The notes under the pieces: generated by a model
Told to the model about the DNA's origin: nothing
What the model saw: the letters and a program-made list of their open reading frames with translations, nothing else
Database searches by the model: none
Origin: Nocardia grenadensis NBRC 108939
GTDB lineage: Bacteria; Actinomycetota; Actinomycetes; Mycobacteriales; Mycobacteriaceae
Direction of reading: 5' to 3'
Assembly: GCF_001613445.1 (NCBI RefSeq)
Contig: NZ_BDCJ01000003.1
Span: forward strand, 62,001-126,000
DNA length: 64,000 bases
Shown here: positions 9,845-21,045 of the stretch, piece after piece
How positions within the stretch are numbered: the stretch's first letter is position 1
Layout of the letters: each line of letters begins with the position of its first letter
Made by a program: the position numbers and the translations under genes

Positions 9845-10916
9845 CTATTCCAGGAACACCGGCAGACGATCGTGCCCGTTGACGATGAAACCGGGCACCG
9901 TGCCGAGTTCCTCGGGGGAGACGGCGAGCTCCATCCGCGGAAACCGCCGGAAGGGCCACCAGCGCCTCCAGCCGCGCCAAAGGCGCACCCGGACACCGGT
10001 GGGCACCGTACCCGAACGCCATATGCTCCTTATTGCTCCGGGCCGGGTCGAACTCGTCCGCACTGTCGCCGTATACCGCGGGATCCCGGTCGGCACCGGC
10101 GGGGCAGGAAAGAATCGGATCCCCCTCGGCGATCGCCACACCGCCGACGACGAGATCCCGCACCGCGTAACGCAGCGGAGCGTGCGCGATGGACGGCTCG
10201 AATCGCAGCACCTCCTCGATCACATCCGCCCAGTCCACACTTCCGTCGAGTGCGGCGGCCAACTGCTCCGGATTGGTGAGCAGCAGGAAGATCGCCTGAT
10301 CGATGAGGTCGACCGTGGTCTCGTGTCCGGCATTGATCGTCAAATAGAGCGTCCCGACGAGTTCCTCGACACCGAAATCCTTCGCGGGATCATCGGCGTG
10401 GGAAATCAGCGTGCTGGTCATATCGTCGGCAGGGTTCTCGCGCCGATACCCGACCAAGGCCTGCAAGAGCCCGATCATCTCCTCATAGTTGGCAACAGCA
10501 GCCTCCTCGCCCAACGCGATATCAAAAATACCGTCCACACACGACCGCAACGGCCCGATCAAATGCTCGGGGACTCCCATCAACTCGTTGATCACACGCA
10601 GCGGTAGGGGGTAGGCGAAACGCTCGCGGAGATCCACGGCGTCGCCGACCGGCACAACATCCAGGGCCGCCACCAGCTCATCGGCGATCGACCGGATCCG
10701 GGGCTCCAGCGCCGCGGTGCGCCTGTTGGTGAAAGCCGGCGCCACGAAATTACGGAGCCGACGATGTTCGGATCCGTAGGCGGTGAACATCGAGCGCGTA
10801 TTCACCCAATTCAGGAGCGGGAAGTCGTTACCGATCTCCCCATCCCGGAACGCCGGCCAATGCTGATACGGGTCCTTGGAAACCTCGGAACCGGACAGCA
10901 CCGCCTTCAGGACGGG
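9845..10916 (-). pseudogene. Cytochrome P450 remnant: 5' truncated and frameshifted
   Basis: Reads as a normal bacterial P450 with AGHETT in the I-helix, EEVLR (ExxR) and FGYGAHRCPG at the haem loop, so the ancestor was catalytic. Two lesions are visible. The N-terminal 60-80 residues are missing: homology begins around LKAVLSGSEVSKD near 10910, and an in-frame stop lies at 10947-10949. Near 9950-9960, after LARLEALVAL, the frame shifts. The true C-terminus (RRFPRMELAV...DRLPVFLE) continues in another frame to a stop at 9845, while the first frame runs on as non-homologous sequence to 9660. The 5' break faces a recombinase remnant, which suggests truncation by a mobile element. It is convergent with the CYP157-like gene. 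Confidence 0.85.
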
Positions 10917-10957
10917 GGCCCGGAAACATCGACGAGAAAAGTCACGCTAAGCAGTTG

Positions 10958-11050
10958 CCGCAGATAGGGGCGTACTATACGCGATAGTTGTTCGGCTGTC
11001 CGGGCGCTATAGGCGTTGCGGGGCGGGGCGATCCGGGAAACTATCTGCGG
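10958..11050. repeat. Paired inverted repeats beside the recombinase remnant
   Basis: CCGCAGATAG (10958-10967) is repeated in inverted orientation as CTATCTGCGG (11041-11050). Nested inside, GATAGTT (10983-10989) is matched by AACTATC (11039-11045). They lie between the P450 break and the tyrosine-recombinase fragment, the place expected for core-site or terminal repeats of an integrated element. This assignment is inference. Confidence 0.45.
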
Positions 11051-11071
11051 TAGTGGGGTTCGGAGGCGGGA

Positions 11072-11335
11072 ATGGGGCGGGCGCGGCTGTCCTACCGCCG
11101 TGCGGCGGAGCTGTTCGAGAACCATACCGCGGGCTTTGATGATGGCTCGTATACGCAGGATCAGCTGCGGCATTCCCGGCTGACTCATGCTGCGGAGGAC
11201 GGCGCGTCCACTCCGGTGCTGATGAAATTGTCGGGGCATACCTCGGTACGGAGTCTGGTCAAATACGCGCGGAGCTCCGACGAGGGGGTACGCCGGTATC
11301 AGGCAGGCAGCGACCCTGCTGCGCAGCGGCCATGA
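11072..11335 (+). mobile_element. Tyrosine recombinase (integrase), C-terminal fragment
   Basis: Eighty-seven residues correspond to the catalytic C-terminus of a phage-type integrase. The HxLRHSxLTH box appears as QLRHSRLTHAAEDGASTP. It is followed by LSGHTSVRSLVKYAR, with the second His/Arg-type segment and the likely nucleophile Tyr in KYAR. The N-terminal DNA-binding domain and the first catalytic Arg are absent, and an in-frame stop sits at 11051. This is a remnant and cannot act alone. It marks a lost mobile element that probably removed the 5' end of the neighbouring P450 gene. Confidence 0.85.
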
Positions 11336-11370
11336 CCTGAGGCGGTGAGTGTCGTGCCAGGTGCCATCAG

Positions 11371-13089
11371 GTGGTGGGCGTCGTGAGTGGGGCGCCTCTG
11401 AGCGGTGCGGGACGAGATTTGCTCCAGCGCATGCGCGACGACATGGTCGAGGTACTCACTCACCGAGCCAGTCCCCACTTGCATCGCACACTGGGTGACC
11501 TGGCCGAAGAGGTCCGTGGGACACGAAGGATCAGCGACGCCGAACACGACGGCCGTGAACTGGTGGAAGCCGGCATGCGTCGACCGGATCCGCCGACAGC
11601 GCGCGAAGGTCGGGGCGGTGAAGGTGATCGGGTTCCCGATAATGTGGCGGCGTTGCTGGCCAGCGTGCAGGCGAGCGGGGTGGATCCTGGGACCGCGACT
11701 CGGGTCGAGCGTGCGGTGCTGGACAGATATCAGCAGCAAGTACAGGTGCGGGAGCGGAACTTGCGGCAAGAGTTCCTCAATAACAGATCCCGCGCCCTGC
11801 GCGACCGAGGCGAGTCCGCGGACGCGGCCAAAACCATCGCGAGAAACGAAGTCGACGATTATCTGCGTGGGGGACGCGCCCAGCAGCTGATCACCCGCGA
11901 CGCCGCAGGGCGCACCACTGAATGGGCAGACAACATCGGACTCGCCCCCGTCCTCCGCGAGATCGCGACCTCACCACGAACAAGGCTGGAATCGGTCGAT
12001 GACACACTGGCCCGGCTGGCACGTTCCGAAGGGAGCTCTTCGCTGCCCAAGGGCCTGAGACAGGCCCTCACCCGGCTGGAGAACAGCAACGCCGATCCCC
12101 GTGCCGTCGACCGGGCTACGAGATTGCTGCACGACCGCTACCACGAGTATCGGCAGCAACCCATGGCCAACACCTACCGTGAGACCCTGCTCGAGCGGCG
12201 GGCCGAGTTCACGCGCGACGGTTTTCCCACGCACGTCGCCGACCGCCTCGCTCAACGCGACACCGAAGCCTTCACCCAAACCCCGAAGGCACAAAGGATG
12301 ATCGACAGCGTCGCGGCGAACAACACCAACCAGTGGTTCGAGAAGATGCGCGGCGCCGCCGACCGTGACGGCGTCGATATCGCCGACCGGCTCGCTGATA
12401 TCCACCGGTACGAACATCAGCCGGTGCCCGAGCCCGAACTCCGCGCAGCCGCCGATCGTCTCGATGCCATGCAGTCCGACCTCGATACCACTCAACACCA
12501 GCTGAACACACTGCTGGAGAGGTCACCGGAACTGGCAGGCAAGGGTGCTGACCGCTGGCAGGAAGGAATCGACACCACCCGCGAAAGAATCTCGCGCCTC
12601 TCCGAGACGGTGCGCGCCGGAACCGCGGGAGGTGAAACCGTCACCCGGCGGGCGATCAACGACGCCGCTCTGCAGGGCCCCGAAGCCAATGTCCATGGAT
12701 ACGAAGGCGAAATACGGATGGCCGCGAAGCTCGACAACATCCACGATCTCGGCCCGCTGGTCGACGTGAGCACCCCCACCGGCACCCGGATGGCCAGTGA
12801 GGTCGATATCGTCACCGACCAGGGCCGCACCTGGCATGAAGTGAAAACCAATGATCCCGACGCTCAGCGATCGAGCCAGAAGGATCTCGAAGCGCAAGCC
12901 CGCAAACAGCTCGCCATCTCCCACATGAACCGCGAGTACTGGGTCGACGGCAAGCCGCCGGAGCTGAAGATGCACTTCATGAACGGCGTGAACCCCACGG
13001 TGAAGTCCCGTATCGAGGCCATCCGCATCGAAGACGAGAACGGGCATATTCTCGACAACCATCGTGTCGAGGTCATCGACGAATCCTGA
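11371..13089 (+). CDS. Large helical protein with C-terminal PD-(D/E)xK-type nuclease motif (toxin-like)
   Basis: A 572-residue protein of unknown family. Residues 1 to about 430 are highly charged, helical and coiled-coil-like, with many Arg/Glu/Asp and no signal peptide or membrane segment. The C-terminal 130 residues look like a restriction-endonuclease-fold domain: an acidic helix (E445/E447), then D479, then E490-V-K492 in the segment RTWHEVKTNDP. This matches the D...ExK core of PD-(D/E)xK nucleases found at the C-termini of polymorphic toxins. GTG starts occur at 11371, 11374 and 11383 and the exact start is uncertain. The gene lies between recombinase and Tn3 remnants and could itself have lost an N-terminal secretion domain. 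No immunity-like gene is visible next to it. The nuclease function is inferred from motif and context only. Confidence 0.55.
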   Translation: MVGVVSGAPLSGAGRDLLQRMRDDMVEVLTHRASPHLHRTLGDLAEEVRGTRRISDAEHDGRELVEAGMRRPDPPTAREGRGGEGDRVPDNVAALLASVQASGVDPGTATRVERAVLDRYQQQVQVRERNLRQEFLNNRSRALRDRGESADAAKTIARNEVDDYLRGGRAQQLITRDAAGRTTEWADNIGLAPVLREIATSPRTRLESVDDTLARLARSEGSSSLPKGLRQALTRLENSNADPRAVDRATRLLHDRYHEYRQQPMANTYRETLLERRAEFTRDGFPTHVADRLAQRDTEAFTQTPKAQRMIDSVAANNTNQWFEKMRGAADRDGVDIADRLADIHRYEHQPVPEPELRAAADRLDAMQSDLDTTQHQLNTLLERSPELAGKGADRWQEGIDTTRERISRLSETVRAGTAGGETVTRRAINDAALQGPEANVHGYEGEIRMAAKLDNIHDLGPLVDVSTPTGTRMASEVDIVTDQGRTWHEVKTNDPDAQRSSQKDLEAQARKQLAISHMNREYWVDGKPPELKMHFMNGVNPTVKSRIEAIRIEDENGHILDNHRVEVIDES

Positions 13090-13098
13090 GCAGGAAAC

Positions 13099-13390
13099 TC
13101 ACTCGCTGTCAGGGGCTTCCGGATCACGTAGTGGACGGTGCGCTCCGCCGAGACCGGGCAGATGGAAACTGTAGTGCCCATCGATTCCGATATGACTGCG
13201 CACGGACGGTGACAACCGGGCCACATCCGCATCGTCGAGCGGGTAGTCCTGGACGTGGAGCTCGGCCAGTGCCCGGTCCATGTAGACGGTGTTCCACAGC
13301 ACCACACAGTTCAGCACCAGGCCGAGTGCGGAGAGCTGGTCGTCCATGCCCTCGTAATAGACCGGGGTCATTTCGCCTTTGCGGCCGTGA
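13099..13390 (-). mobile_element. Tn3-family transposase TnpA, C-terminal fragment
   Basis: The segment GMDDQLSALGLVLNCVVLWN and the following YMDRALAEL are characteristic of the extreme C-terminus of Tn3-family transposases, as is the terminal SPSVRSHIGIDGHYSFHLPG part. Homology runs from the stop at 13099 back to about 13390, where an unrelated gene begins, so about 90% of tnpA is missing. The stop lies only about 10 bases from the end of the toxin-like gene, where the terminal inverted repeat of a complete transposon would be expected. The end has therefore been rearranged. Confidence 0.85.
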
Positions 13391-14125
13391 CTGCCGCAGT
13401 ACGTCTACGCGAGGCTCTGCGAGGACCCTGTTCCGTGGGTCCGCGCGCAGCTCGCGGACAACCCCGCCATCGACGAAGGCGCGATCCGTGTCTTGGCCTT
13501 CGACCGTGGCCACGATGTCCAGCGCCGCCTGGCCTACCATCCGCGCCTACCACTCGATATCCTCTCCCACCTTGCCGAGGCCACCCGGATCGGCTCAACT
13601 CTGCTACCGCGTACCAGCTCGGCCTCGACGGCCGAGGCCGAGGAACTGGCCGCGTCACCGAACCCGGCCCTGCGGCTGCTCATCGCCCAGCGACGCGATC
13701 TGCCGGCCGGGATGCGTAATGCGCTCGCCCGTGACCCGGATGCGAAGGTGCTCAAGTCCATCGCGCCGCACCCAGGCCTGTCGGAAGCCCAGTTGCGTGC
13801 GATGGTCGCGCTTCACGGTGTCCGGGTGATAGCGAAAGTCGCAGCAAATCCTGACGCCACGTCGTCCCTGCTGGAGGACCTGGTAGAACATCGGCCGCCG
13901 GTGCAAAAGGCGTTCCGTGAGATCGCCCGCCACCCCAACGCGACGGCCGTGGCTCTGCTCGCGTGCCTCACCGATTGCCAGGCCAGACCATAGGCCGCCG
14001 GCCACCGTGCCCTGCCGCCCTCGATCATCGTTGAACTGCTCGACGACGAAGACCCGCAGGTAGTGGAAGCAACGGCAGCCAATCCGACCTTGCCGCATGC
14101 CGAGATGACCAGGCTCGTGCCCTGA
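13391..14125 (+). pseudogene. Leucine-rich repeat variant (LRV) protein, truncated and interrupted
   Basis: The frame from 13391 encodes tandem repeats of about 24 residues of the LRV type, with phrases such as VRAQLADNPAIDEGAIRVLA, YHPRLPLDILSHLA, HPGLSEAQLRAMV and ANPDATSSLLEDLV. Homology extends upstream of the first possible start (TTG 13493) right to the Tn3 transposase fragment, so the 5' end has been cut off. A TAG at 13991 interrupts the frame, and the repeats resume in the same frame (ALPPSIIVELL...ANPTLPHAEMTRLV) until TGA at 14123. The ancestral function was probably protein binding. No partner is identifiable. Confidence 0.75.
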
Positions 14126-14463
14126 GCGAAGCAGGTCGGACAACACCTCGTTCGCGCGACGCGATCCGCGGCCTCGCCCCAACCCACCGCCTTGTCCGAG
14201 CCGGGCGGCTACTCATCGTTTGCGCCCTACCCCCGACATGCGGCAAACCAGGGGAGACCGGCGAGTGGGTGATCATCCATCGGTGCTCCGCATGTAGCGC
14301 GATGGGCGCCAACCGCTCGGCAGGCGACGACAACCCTCTCGCGCTCGTCCGCATCGCGGTGCGGCCGGTGGTTGTAGGGGATCTCGCAGCAGGGTGAGGT
14401 GAGCGAAGACCTCCGCGGACGATGTGGATCGAGAGACCCATTCACCTCGGTCCGCGAAGGTCT
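14126..14463. other. Gap with no recognisable gene
   Basis: Only overlapping short frames without domain similarity are present. It probably belongs to the decayed island, being leftover sequence downstream of the LRV pseudogene. No clear promoter or terminator was seen. Confidence 0.5.
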
Positions 14464-15018
14464 TCATACCTCGGCGAGATAGCGCAGCATCACCGCGGTG
14501 TTGAATTGCCTCGTCTCGGCCAATCGGAGCCGGAGGCGCTCGGGGAGTGCGGGGAACATCGGTGTGCCGCCACCGAGCGCCACGGGCGACAGGAACAGCT
14601 GATACTCATCGATCAGCCCGTGCGGCATCAGCGAGGCCGCGAGACTCGCGCCCCCGACCTCCATGATGCCCTCACCGCCCGCCTTGAGCCTGCGGACCTC
14701 CTCGACCGCGTTCTCGCCGACCAGCGTGCTGTTCCAGTGCACCTCGGTGAGCGTCCGAGAGAAGACGACTTTCGGCTTCTCCGTCCACAGCGTGGCGAAC
14801 TCGCGCTCGATAGGCGACGCGTCCTCGGGCACCCGCGGCCAGTACTCGGCCATCAGCTCGTACAGTCGACGGCCGTGCAGCGAGACCTCGACCTCGCGGA
14901 AGCGGTCGTTGTGGAACTGGTGCAACTCCTCGTCCGGGTCGGTCCAGTCGATACTGCCGGCGCGGTCGTTGATATAGCCGTCCACAGACACGCTGAACCC
15001 GTAGATCAGTTTCCTCAT
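14464..15018 (-). CDS. Dihydrofolate reductase family protein (RibD C-terminal domain)
   Basis: A 184-residue stand-alone RibD_C/DHFR-like protein. The opening RKLIYGFSVSVDGYIND is the usual strand and substrate loop. The middle VVFSRTLTEVHWNSTLV and the GEGIMEVGGASLAASLM segment (NADPH-binding glycine region) are typical, as is the ending LSPVALGGGTPMFP. These small oxidoreductases use NADPH, and their substrates are usually unknown. It is not clearly in an operon: the decayed island lies downstream and a 1-kb gene-poor stretch upstream. The start ATG has no strong Shine-Dalgarno site. Confidence 0.85.
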   Translation of the reverse strand: MRKLIYGFSVSVDGYINDRAGSIDWTDPDEELHQFHNDRFREVEVSLHGRRLYELMAEYWPRVPEDASPIEREFATLWTEKPKVVFSRTLTEVHWNSTLVGENAVEEVRRLKAGGEGIMEVGGASLAASLMPHGLIDEYQLFLSPVALGGGTPMFPALPERLRLRLAETRQFNTAVMLRYLAEV

Positions 15019-16053
15019 AACCGGGTAGACCCGCTACGCACTCGGAACTCATCGGTGCGCACCGCATCTTCTGTTCCCACCCCGGGCCGGGCCGGTCGGC
15101 CGGTTTCCCGAAGTTGGTCGCTGATCTTCTCGACGGGCACGCGAGGGACGACGACGAGGGAAGGGGAGACTGCGCCGTCAGCTAGTTGACATAATGTAGA
15201 TTATCGGCGTTCTTGGGCGGGCAGATCCAGCGGTGTAGCGGCGCCCTACCGCTGAGGTTTGCGTGTGCGGATGCGCGCCGCCTTGTCGTCCGTCGACCGC
15301 AGGAGCCGAGCTCGGGAGAGTGTTCACCACATATGCGATGGCGGGTATTTTCTTCTGTCGGCCTTGCCATTTTGCCCTCCCGTGGCTTTGCGATCCCCCA
15401 GTTTGCAATTCGTCACATGACGTAATGTGACGCAGGGAGGCCCGCGCGTGTCCGGTTTCAGGGCAGCCCGATAGGTGCCGAGCAAGGGCCGGTGGGCCGC
15501 CACCTACAAAGTGAGCGTTGACGGCACTGTCGTTACTTGCAGGTGCACACAGCTCGCTGGCCGCACTACATTTGCGTTCGCGGCCCGATCCGCCGACGAT
15601 CTCCGGGCTGCTTCGATTTTCGACCGAATCCGTTGGCGCGACAACAGAACCGGCCCCCTCCCCTCGCATGCATCGAATGCGATGCCTACAGTCCATATTC
15701 CTTATGTATGAAGCCTCTTCCGTTGTTCTTTCTACGATTGGCCGATCATCTGGAGTGCAACGAGAAGAAGTATCTTATTAGTAGATGCGCATATCGCCGT
15801 ACTGATATGATTTAACTCTATGCCTGCTCTATATGGATGAAGCCGGGTTCACGGTTTCACTGATGCGATATGGCGGAGCGCGTACCGACCGCTAACCCGC
15901 TCCTGCTTCCCCTCCCGCCGCAAGCGACACTCCCCTCCCCTGTCCCGCGGCCACCGAAAACACAGCCGGCCACGTACCGGGCACGGTCGCAGACGGGCGT
16001 TAGGCTCGGGACGGACTGAACTCGTGTCAGCGACGACCTCCCGGAGGCGAGCT
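15019..16053. other. Gene-poor kilobase with AT-richer stretches
   Basis: No supported gene. Short frames on both strands lack domains. The part around 15690-15830 is clearly more AT-rich than the rest of the window, unlike the neighbouring coding DNA. A palindrome is listed separately at 15411-15432. A shorter palindrome-like ACATAATGT follows a TTG near 15185. This may be a regulatory or horizontally acquired remnant. Confidence 0.5.
15411..15432. repeat. Perfect inverted repeat CGTCACAT-N6-ATGTGACG
   Basis: Two 8-bp arms separated by GACGTA form a 22-bp dyad in gene-free DNA. The shape fits a dimeric regulator's operator, but no gene start lies close by, so its role is open. Confidence 0.45.
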
Positions 16054-17652
16054 ATGCGCAGACGTCGGCTGGTAGTTCTCTGTGTCTCCGTGGTGACCGC
16101 CGCGGGACTGGTACCGGGGTGCGGGGACCGGGAACCGACCCCGGTCCCCGGGGCGGCCGCGCCCTCGACCTCACCGTCGGATCCGCGACCCGAGCAGGCG
16201 GCCGGGGTCGCCATACCGGGCGGCCGGGTCGACCATATTCTGGGCACGCTCGAGTATCGCGCCGAGGAGTTGATGCGCGACACCGATATTCCGGGTATGG
16301 CGGTCGCCGTCGTCTATGACGGTGAGGTGGTGTTCCAGAAGGGTTTCGGGGTACGGGACGTCGACGGTCGGCAGCCGGTGAACCCGGGGACGGTGTTCCA
16401 GTTGGCGTCGCTGTCCAAACCGGTGGGGGCTACGGTGATCGCGCGGCAGGTGCAGGAAGGGGTGGCGACGTGGGATACGCCGATCCGTGAACCGGCACCG
16501 TGGTTCGCTTTGAAGGACCCGTATGTGAGCGACCATGTGACCATCGGCGACCTGTACGCGCATCGTTCGGGGTTGCCCGAGCACGCCGGGGACAAGCTGG
16601 AGGATCTGGGGTTCGATCGGACCGCCGTTCTCCAGCGATTGCGGATGCTGCCGTTGGCGCCGTTCCGCGATTCGTACGCGTACACGAATTTCGGTCTCAC
16701 CGCGGCGGCGATCGCGATCGCGGATGCGTCGAAGCAGCGCTGGTCGGCGTTATCGGAACAGGCTATCTATCGTCCGCTGGGTATGTCCTCGACCAGTTCC
16801 CGGTACGCCGATTTCGTCGCGGCGGGCGACCGCGCATCCGGGCATGTGCTGGTGGACGGAAAGTACCGTCCGGCGCGGCCGGGACGCCAGCCGGACGCCC
16901 TGTCCCCCGCCGGAGGTGTCAGTTCGTCGGTGACGGATATGGCGCAGTGGATGATGATGGTGCTGGCGAACGGGAAGCACGGCGGTGCGCAGGTGGTGGC
17001 GCCCGAGGCGCTGCTGCCCGCGCTGACACCGCAGTCCGTGTCGGCGCCGCCGGCCGAGGCGGACGCCCGGGCGGGTCAGTACGGGTTCGGTTTCAATGTG
17101 GGTAACTCGCCGGCGGGCCGGGTGGTGCTGAGTCATTCGGGAGCGTTCGACCAGGGTGCGGCGACCGCGATGACGATGATTCCGTCGGCGAATGTGGGGA
17201 TCGTGACGCTGACCAATGCCGCACCGATCGGGGTGCCGGAGACATTGAACGCCGAGTTCGCCGATCTGGTGCAGTTCGGGGAGGTGCGGCAGAACTGGTG
17301 GGAGCTGTATTCGAAGGCGTTCGAGCAGTTGAATGCGCCGGTCGGTGAGCTGGTCGGGGCCCCGCCACCGCCGAATCCGGCGCCCGCACGACCGCTGGAG
17401 GATTACGCGGGTGAGTACGGCAACGACTATTTCGGTCCGGCGTCGGTCGCGGTGGACGGTGACGCACTGCTGTTGATGATGGGGCCGCGCCACGTCGCGA
17501 TGCCATTGCGGCATCGCGACGGTGACACGTTCGTCTTCTCCCCGGTGGGTGAGAGCGCGAATCCGGGCAGTGTTTCGCAGGCCCGGTTCGACGGGGATCG
17601 GTTGTGGCTGGAGTTCTACGACTCCGACGGGTGCGGTACGTTCGTGCGCTGA
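16054..17652 (+). CDS. Beta-lactamase-related serine hydrolase, probably exported
   Basis: A class C beta-lactamase/esterase-fold protein of 532 residues. The active-site triad motifs are visible: S119-L-S-K122 (SxxK), Y210-T-N212 (YxN) and H361-S-G363 (HxG). The N-terminus has a basic stretch and hydrophobic core ending in LVPGC. This is an imperfect lipobox, so a lipoprotein anchor at C23 is possible. A proline-rich linker follows. The last 100 residues form a small beta domain seen in many such hydrolases. I chose ATG 16054 because GGAGG sits six bases upstream; a GTG at 16024 would add ten residues. The likely substrate is a peptide, ester or cell-wall compound and cannot be told from sequence. 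Confidence 0.85.
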   Translation: MRRRRLVVLCVSVVTAAGLVPGCGDREPTPVPGAAAPSTSPSDPRPEQAAGVAIPGGRVDHILGTLEYRAEELMRDTDIPGMAVAVVYDGEVVFQKGFGVRDVDGRQPVNPGTVFQLASLSKPVGATVIARQVQEGVATWDTPIREPAPWFALKDPYVSDHVTIGDLYAHRSGLPEHAGDKLEDLGFDRTAVLQRLRMLPLAPFRDSYAYTNFGLTAAAIAIADASKQRWSALSEQAIYRPLGMSSTSSRYADFVAAGDRASGHVLVDGKYRPARPGRQPDALSPAGGVSSSVTDMAQWMMMVLANGKHGGAQVVAPEALLPALTPQSVSAPPAEADARAGQYGFGFNVGNSPAGRVVLSHSGAFDQGAATAMTMIPSANVGIVTLTNAAPIGVPETLNAEFADLVQFGEVRQNWWELYSKAFEQLNAPVGELVGAPPPPNPAPARPLEDYAGEYGNDYFGPASVAVDGDALLLMMGPRHVAMPLRHRDGDTFVFSPVGESANPGSVSQARFDGDRLWLEFYDSDGCGTFVR

Positions 17653-17660
17653 TCTCGGCG

Positions 17661-20051
<2,391 letters not shown>

Positions 20052-20122
20052 CTGTCTCCCTCTGCGGTGGTCGCGGTCGTCGACATCGGCCTGTTCGGTT
20101 CCTGGCGGTCGAGTGTTACCGG

Positions 20123-20147
20123 CCGGCCCGTCCGATGGGCGGGCCGG
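20123..20147 (-). terminator. Hairpin downstream of the VOC gene
   Basis: An 11-bp stem (one T-G wobble) with a GAT triloop lies between the stop of the VOC gene and the start of the UvrA-like gene, both on the minus strand. It probably ends the M20/AraC/VOC transcript. Confidence 0.6.
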
Positions 20148-20179
20148 TGTGCGTGGCGGGTCGGTGGGTGGGACTCCGG

Positions 20180-20590
20180 TCAGCGCAGTTGCTGGATGCG
20201 GATCATATTGCCCGCGGGGTCGCGGACGGCGCAGTCGCGGATGCCGTAGGGCTGATCGGTGGGTTCCTGGACCACTTCCACGTCACCGGCCTGGAGCCGT
20301 TCGAAGGTGCCGTCGAGGTCTTCGGTGGCGAGGTTGATTCCGGCGTAGGTGCCCTTGGCCATCATTTCGGTGATGGTGGTGCGTTCGGCGTCGGTGATGC
20401 CGGGGTCGGCGGCCGGCGGGTGCAGGACGATGGAGGTTCCGGGCTGGCCGGCGGGGCCGACGGTGATCCAGCGCAGGCCGTTGTAGCCGACGTCGTTGCG
20501 GATTTCGAAGCCGAGGGTGTCGCGGTAGAACCCGATGGCGGCTTCGGGATCGTCCTGGGGTAGGTAGCTGGCGTGAATGGTGATGTCCAT
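20180..20590 (-). CDS. VOC (glyoxalase/bleomycin-resistance fold) protein
   Basis: A 136-residue single-domain VOC protein: the opening DPEAAIGFYRDTLGFEIRND and the closing DPAGNMIRIQQ are standard. Members are metal-dependent lyases, isomerases, dioxygenases or drug-binding proteins, and the reaction here cannot be told. The longer upstream frame is not coding for this protein. ATG 20590 begins at the first strand of the fold (MDITIHASYLP). It follows the AraC gene by five bases, so they are co-transcribed. Confidence 0.85.
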   Translation of the reverse strand: MDITIHASYLPQDDPEAAIGFYRDTLGFEIRNDVGYNGLRWITVGPAGQPGTSIVLHPPAADPGITDAERTTITEMMAKGTYAGINLATEDLDGTFERLQAGDVEVVQEPTDQPYGIRDCAVRDPAGNMIRIQQLR

Positions 20591-20595
20591 GCCGA

Positions 20596-21045
20596 TCACG
20601 CTAGCTGCGGGGTGGTTACCGGGGCTTCTCGATTCCTGATCGGTCTGGTCACCTGTTTGGCGGTGCACGACGGGATGCCGGCGGTGGCGTCGGTGTGCCG
20701 GCGCCGGTAGGCGCTGGGTGGCATGCCGACGAGTTCGGTGAAGCGGGTGCTGAAGGTGCCCAGTGAGGAGCAGCCGACGGCGAAGCATACTTCGGTGACG
20801 GTGAGGTCACCGCGGCGCAGCAGGGCCATCGCGCGTTCGATGCGGCGGGTCATCAGGTAGCCGTACGGGGATTCGCCGTAGGCGAGCCGGAACTGGCGGC
20901 TGAGATGTCCGGCGGACATGTTGACGCCGCGAGCGAGTGCTTCGACATCCAGTGGTTGCGCGTATTCGCGGTCCATCCGGTCGCGGACGCGGCGTAACAG
21001 CGCGAGGTCGCGGAGGTGTTGGTCCGCGGTGGGTCTGCTGGTCAC
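20596..21045 (-). CDS. AraC-family transcriptional regulator, DNA-binding domain only
   Basis: A 149-residue protein made almost entirely of the double helix-turn-helix. LDVEALARGVNMSAGHLSRQ and LTVTEVCFAVGCSSLGTFST are the two recognition units, followed by the family's GMPPSAYR box. No sensing domain precedes them. The GTG start at 21045 overlaps the stop of the M20 gene (GTGA), so it is translationally coupled. Short AraC proteins next to a VOC gene are common and probably control their own operon. Confidence 0.9.
   Translation of the reverse strand: MTSRPTADQHLRDLALLRRVRDRMDREYAQPLDVEALARGVNMSAGHLSRQFRLAYGESPYGYLMTRRIERAMALLRRGDLTVTEVCFAVGCSSLGTFSTRFTELVGMPPSAYRRRHTDATAGIPSCTAKQVTRPIRNREAPVTTPQLA

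Noticed and set aside
9660..10901. Intact 413-residue P450
   Set aside because: The last 120 residues are not P450-like. The true C-terminus is in another frame, and the N-terminus is missing, so it is a pseudogene.
15178..15696. 172-residue minus-strand ORF in the gene-poor region
   Set aside because: No recognisable motif, no Shine-Dalgarno site and mixed composition; not supported as a gene.
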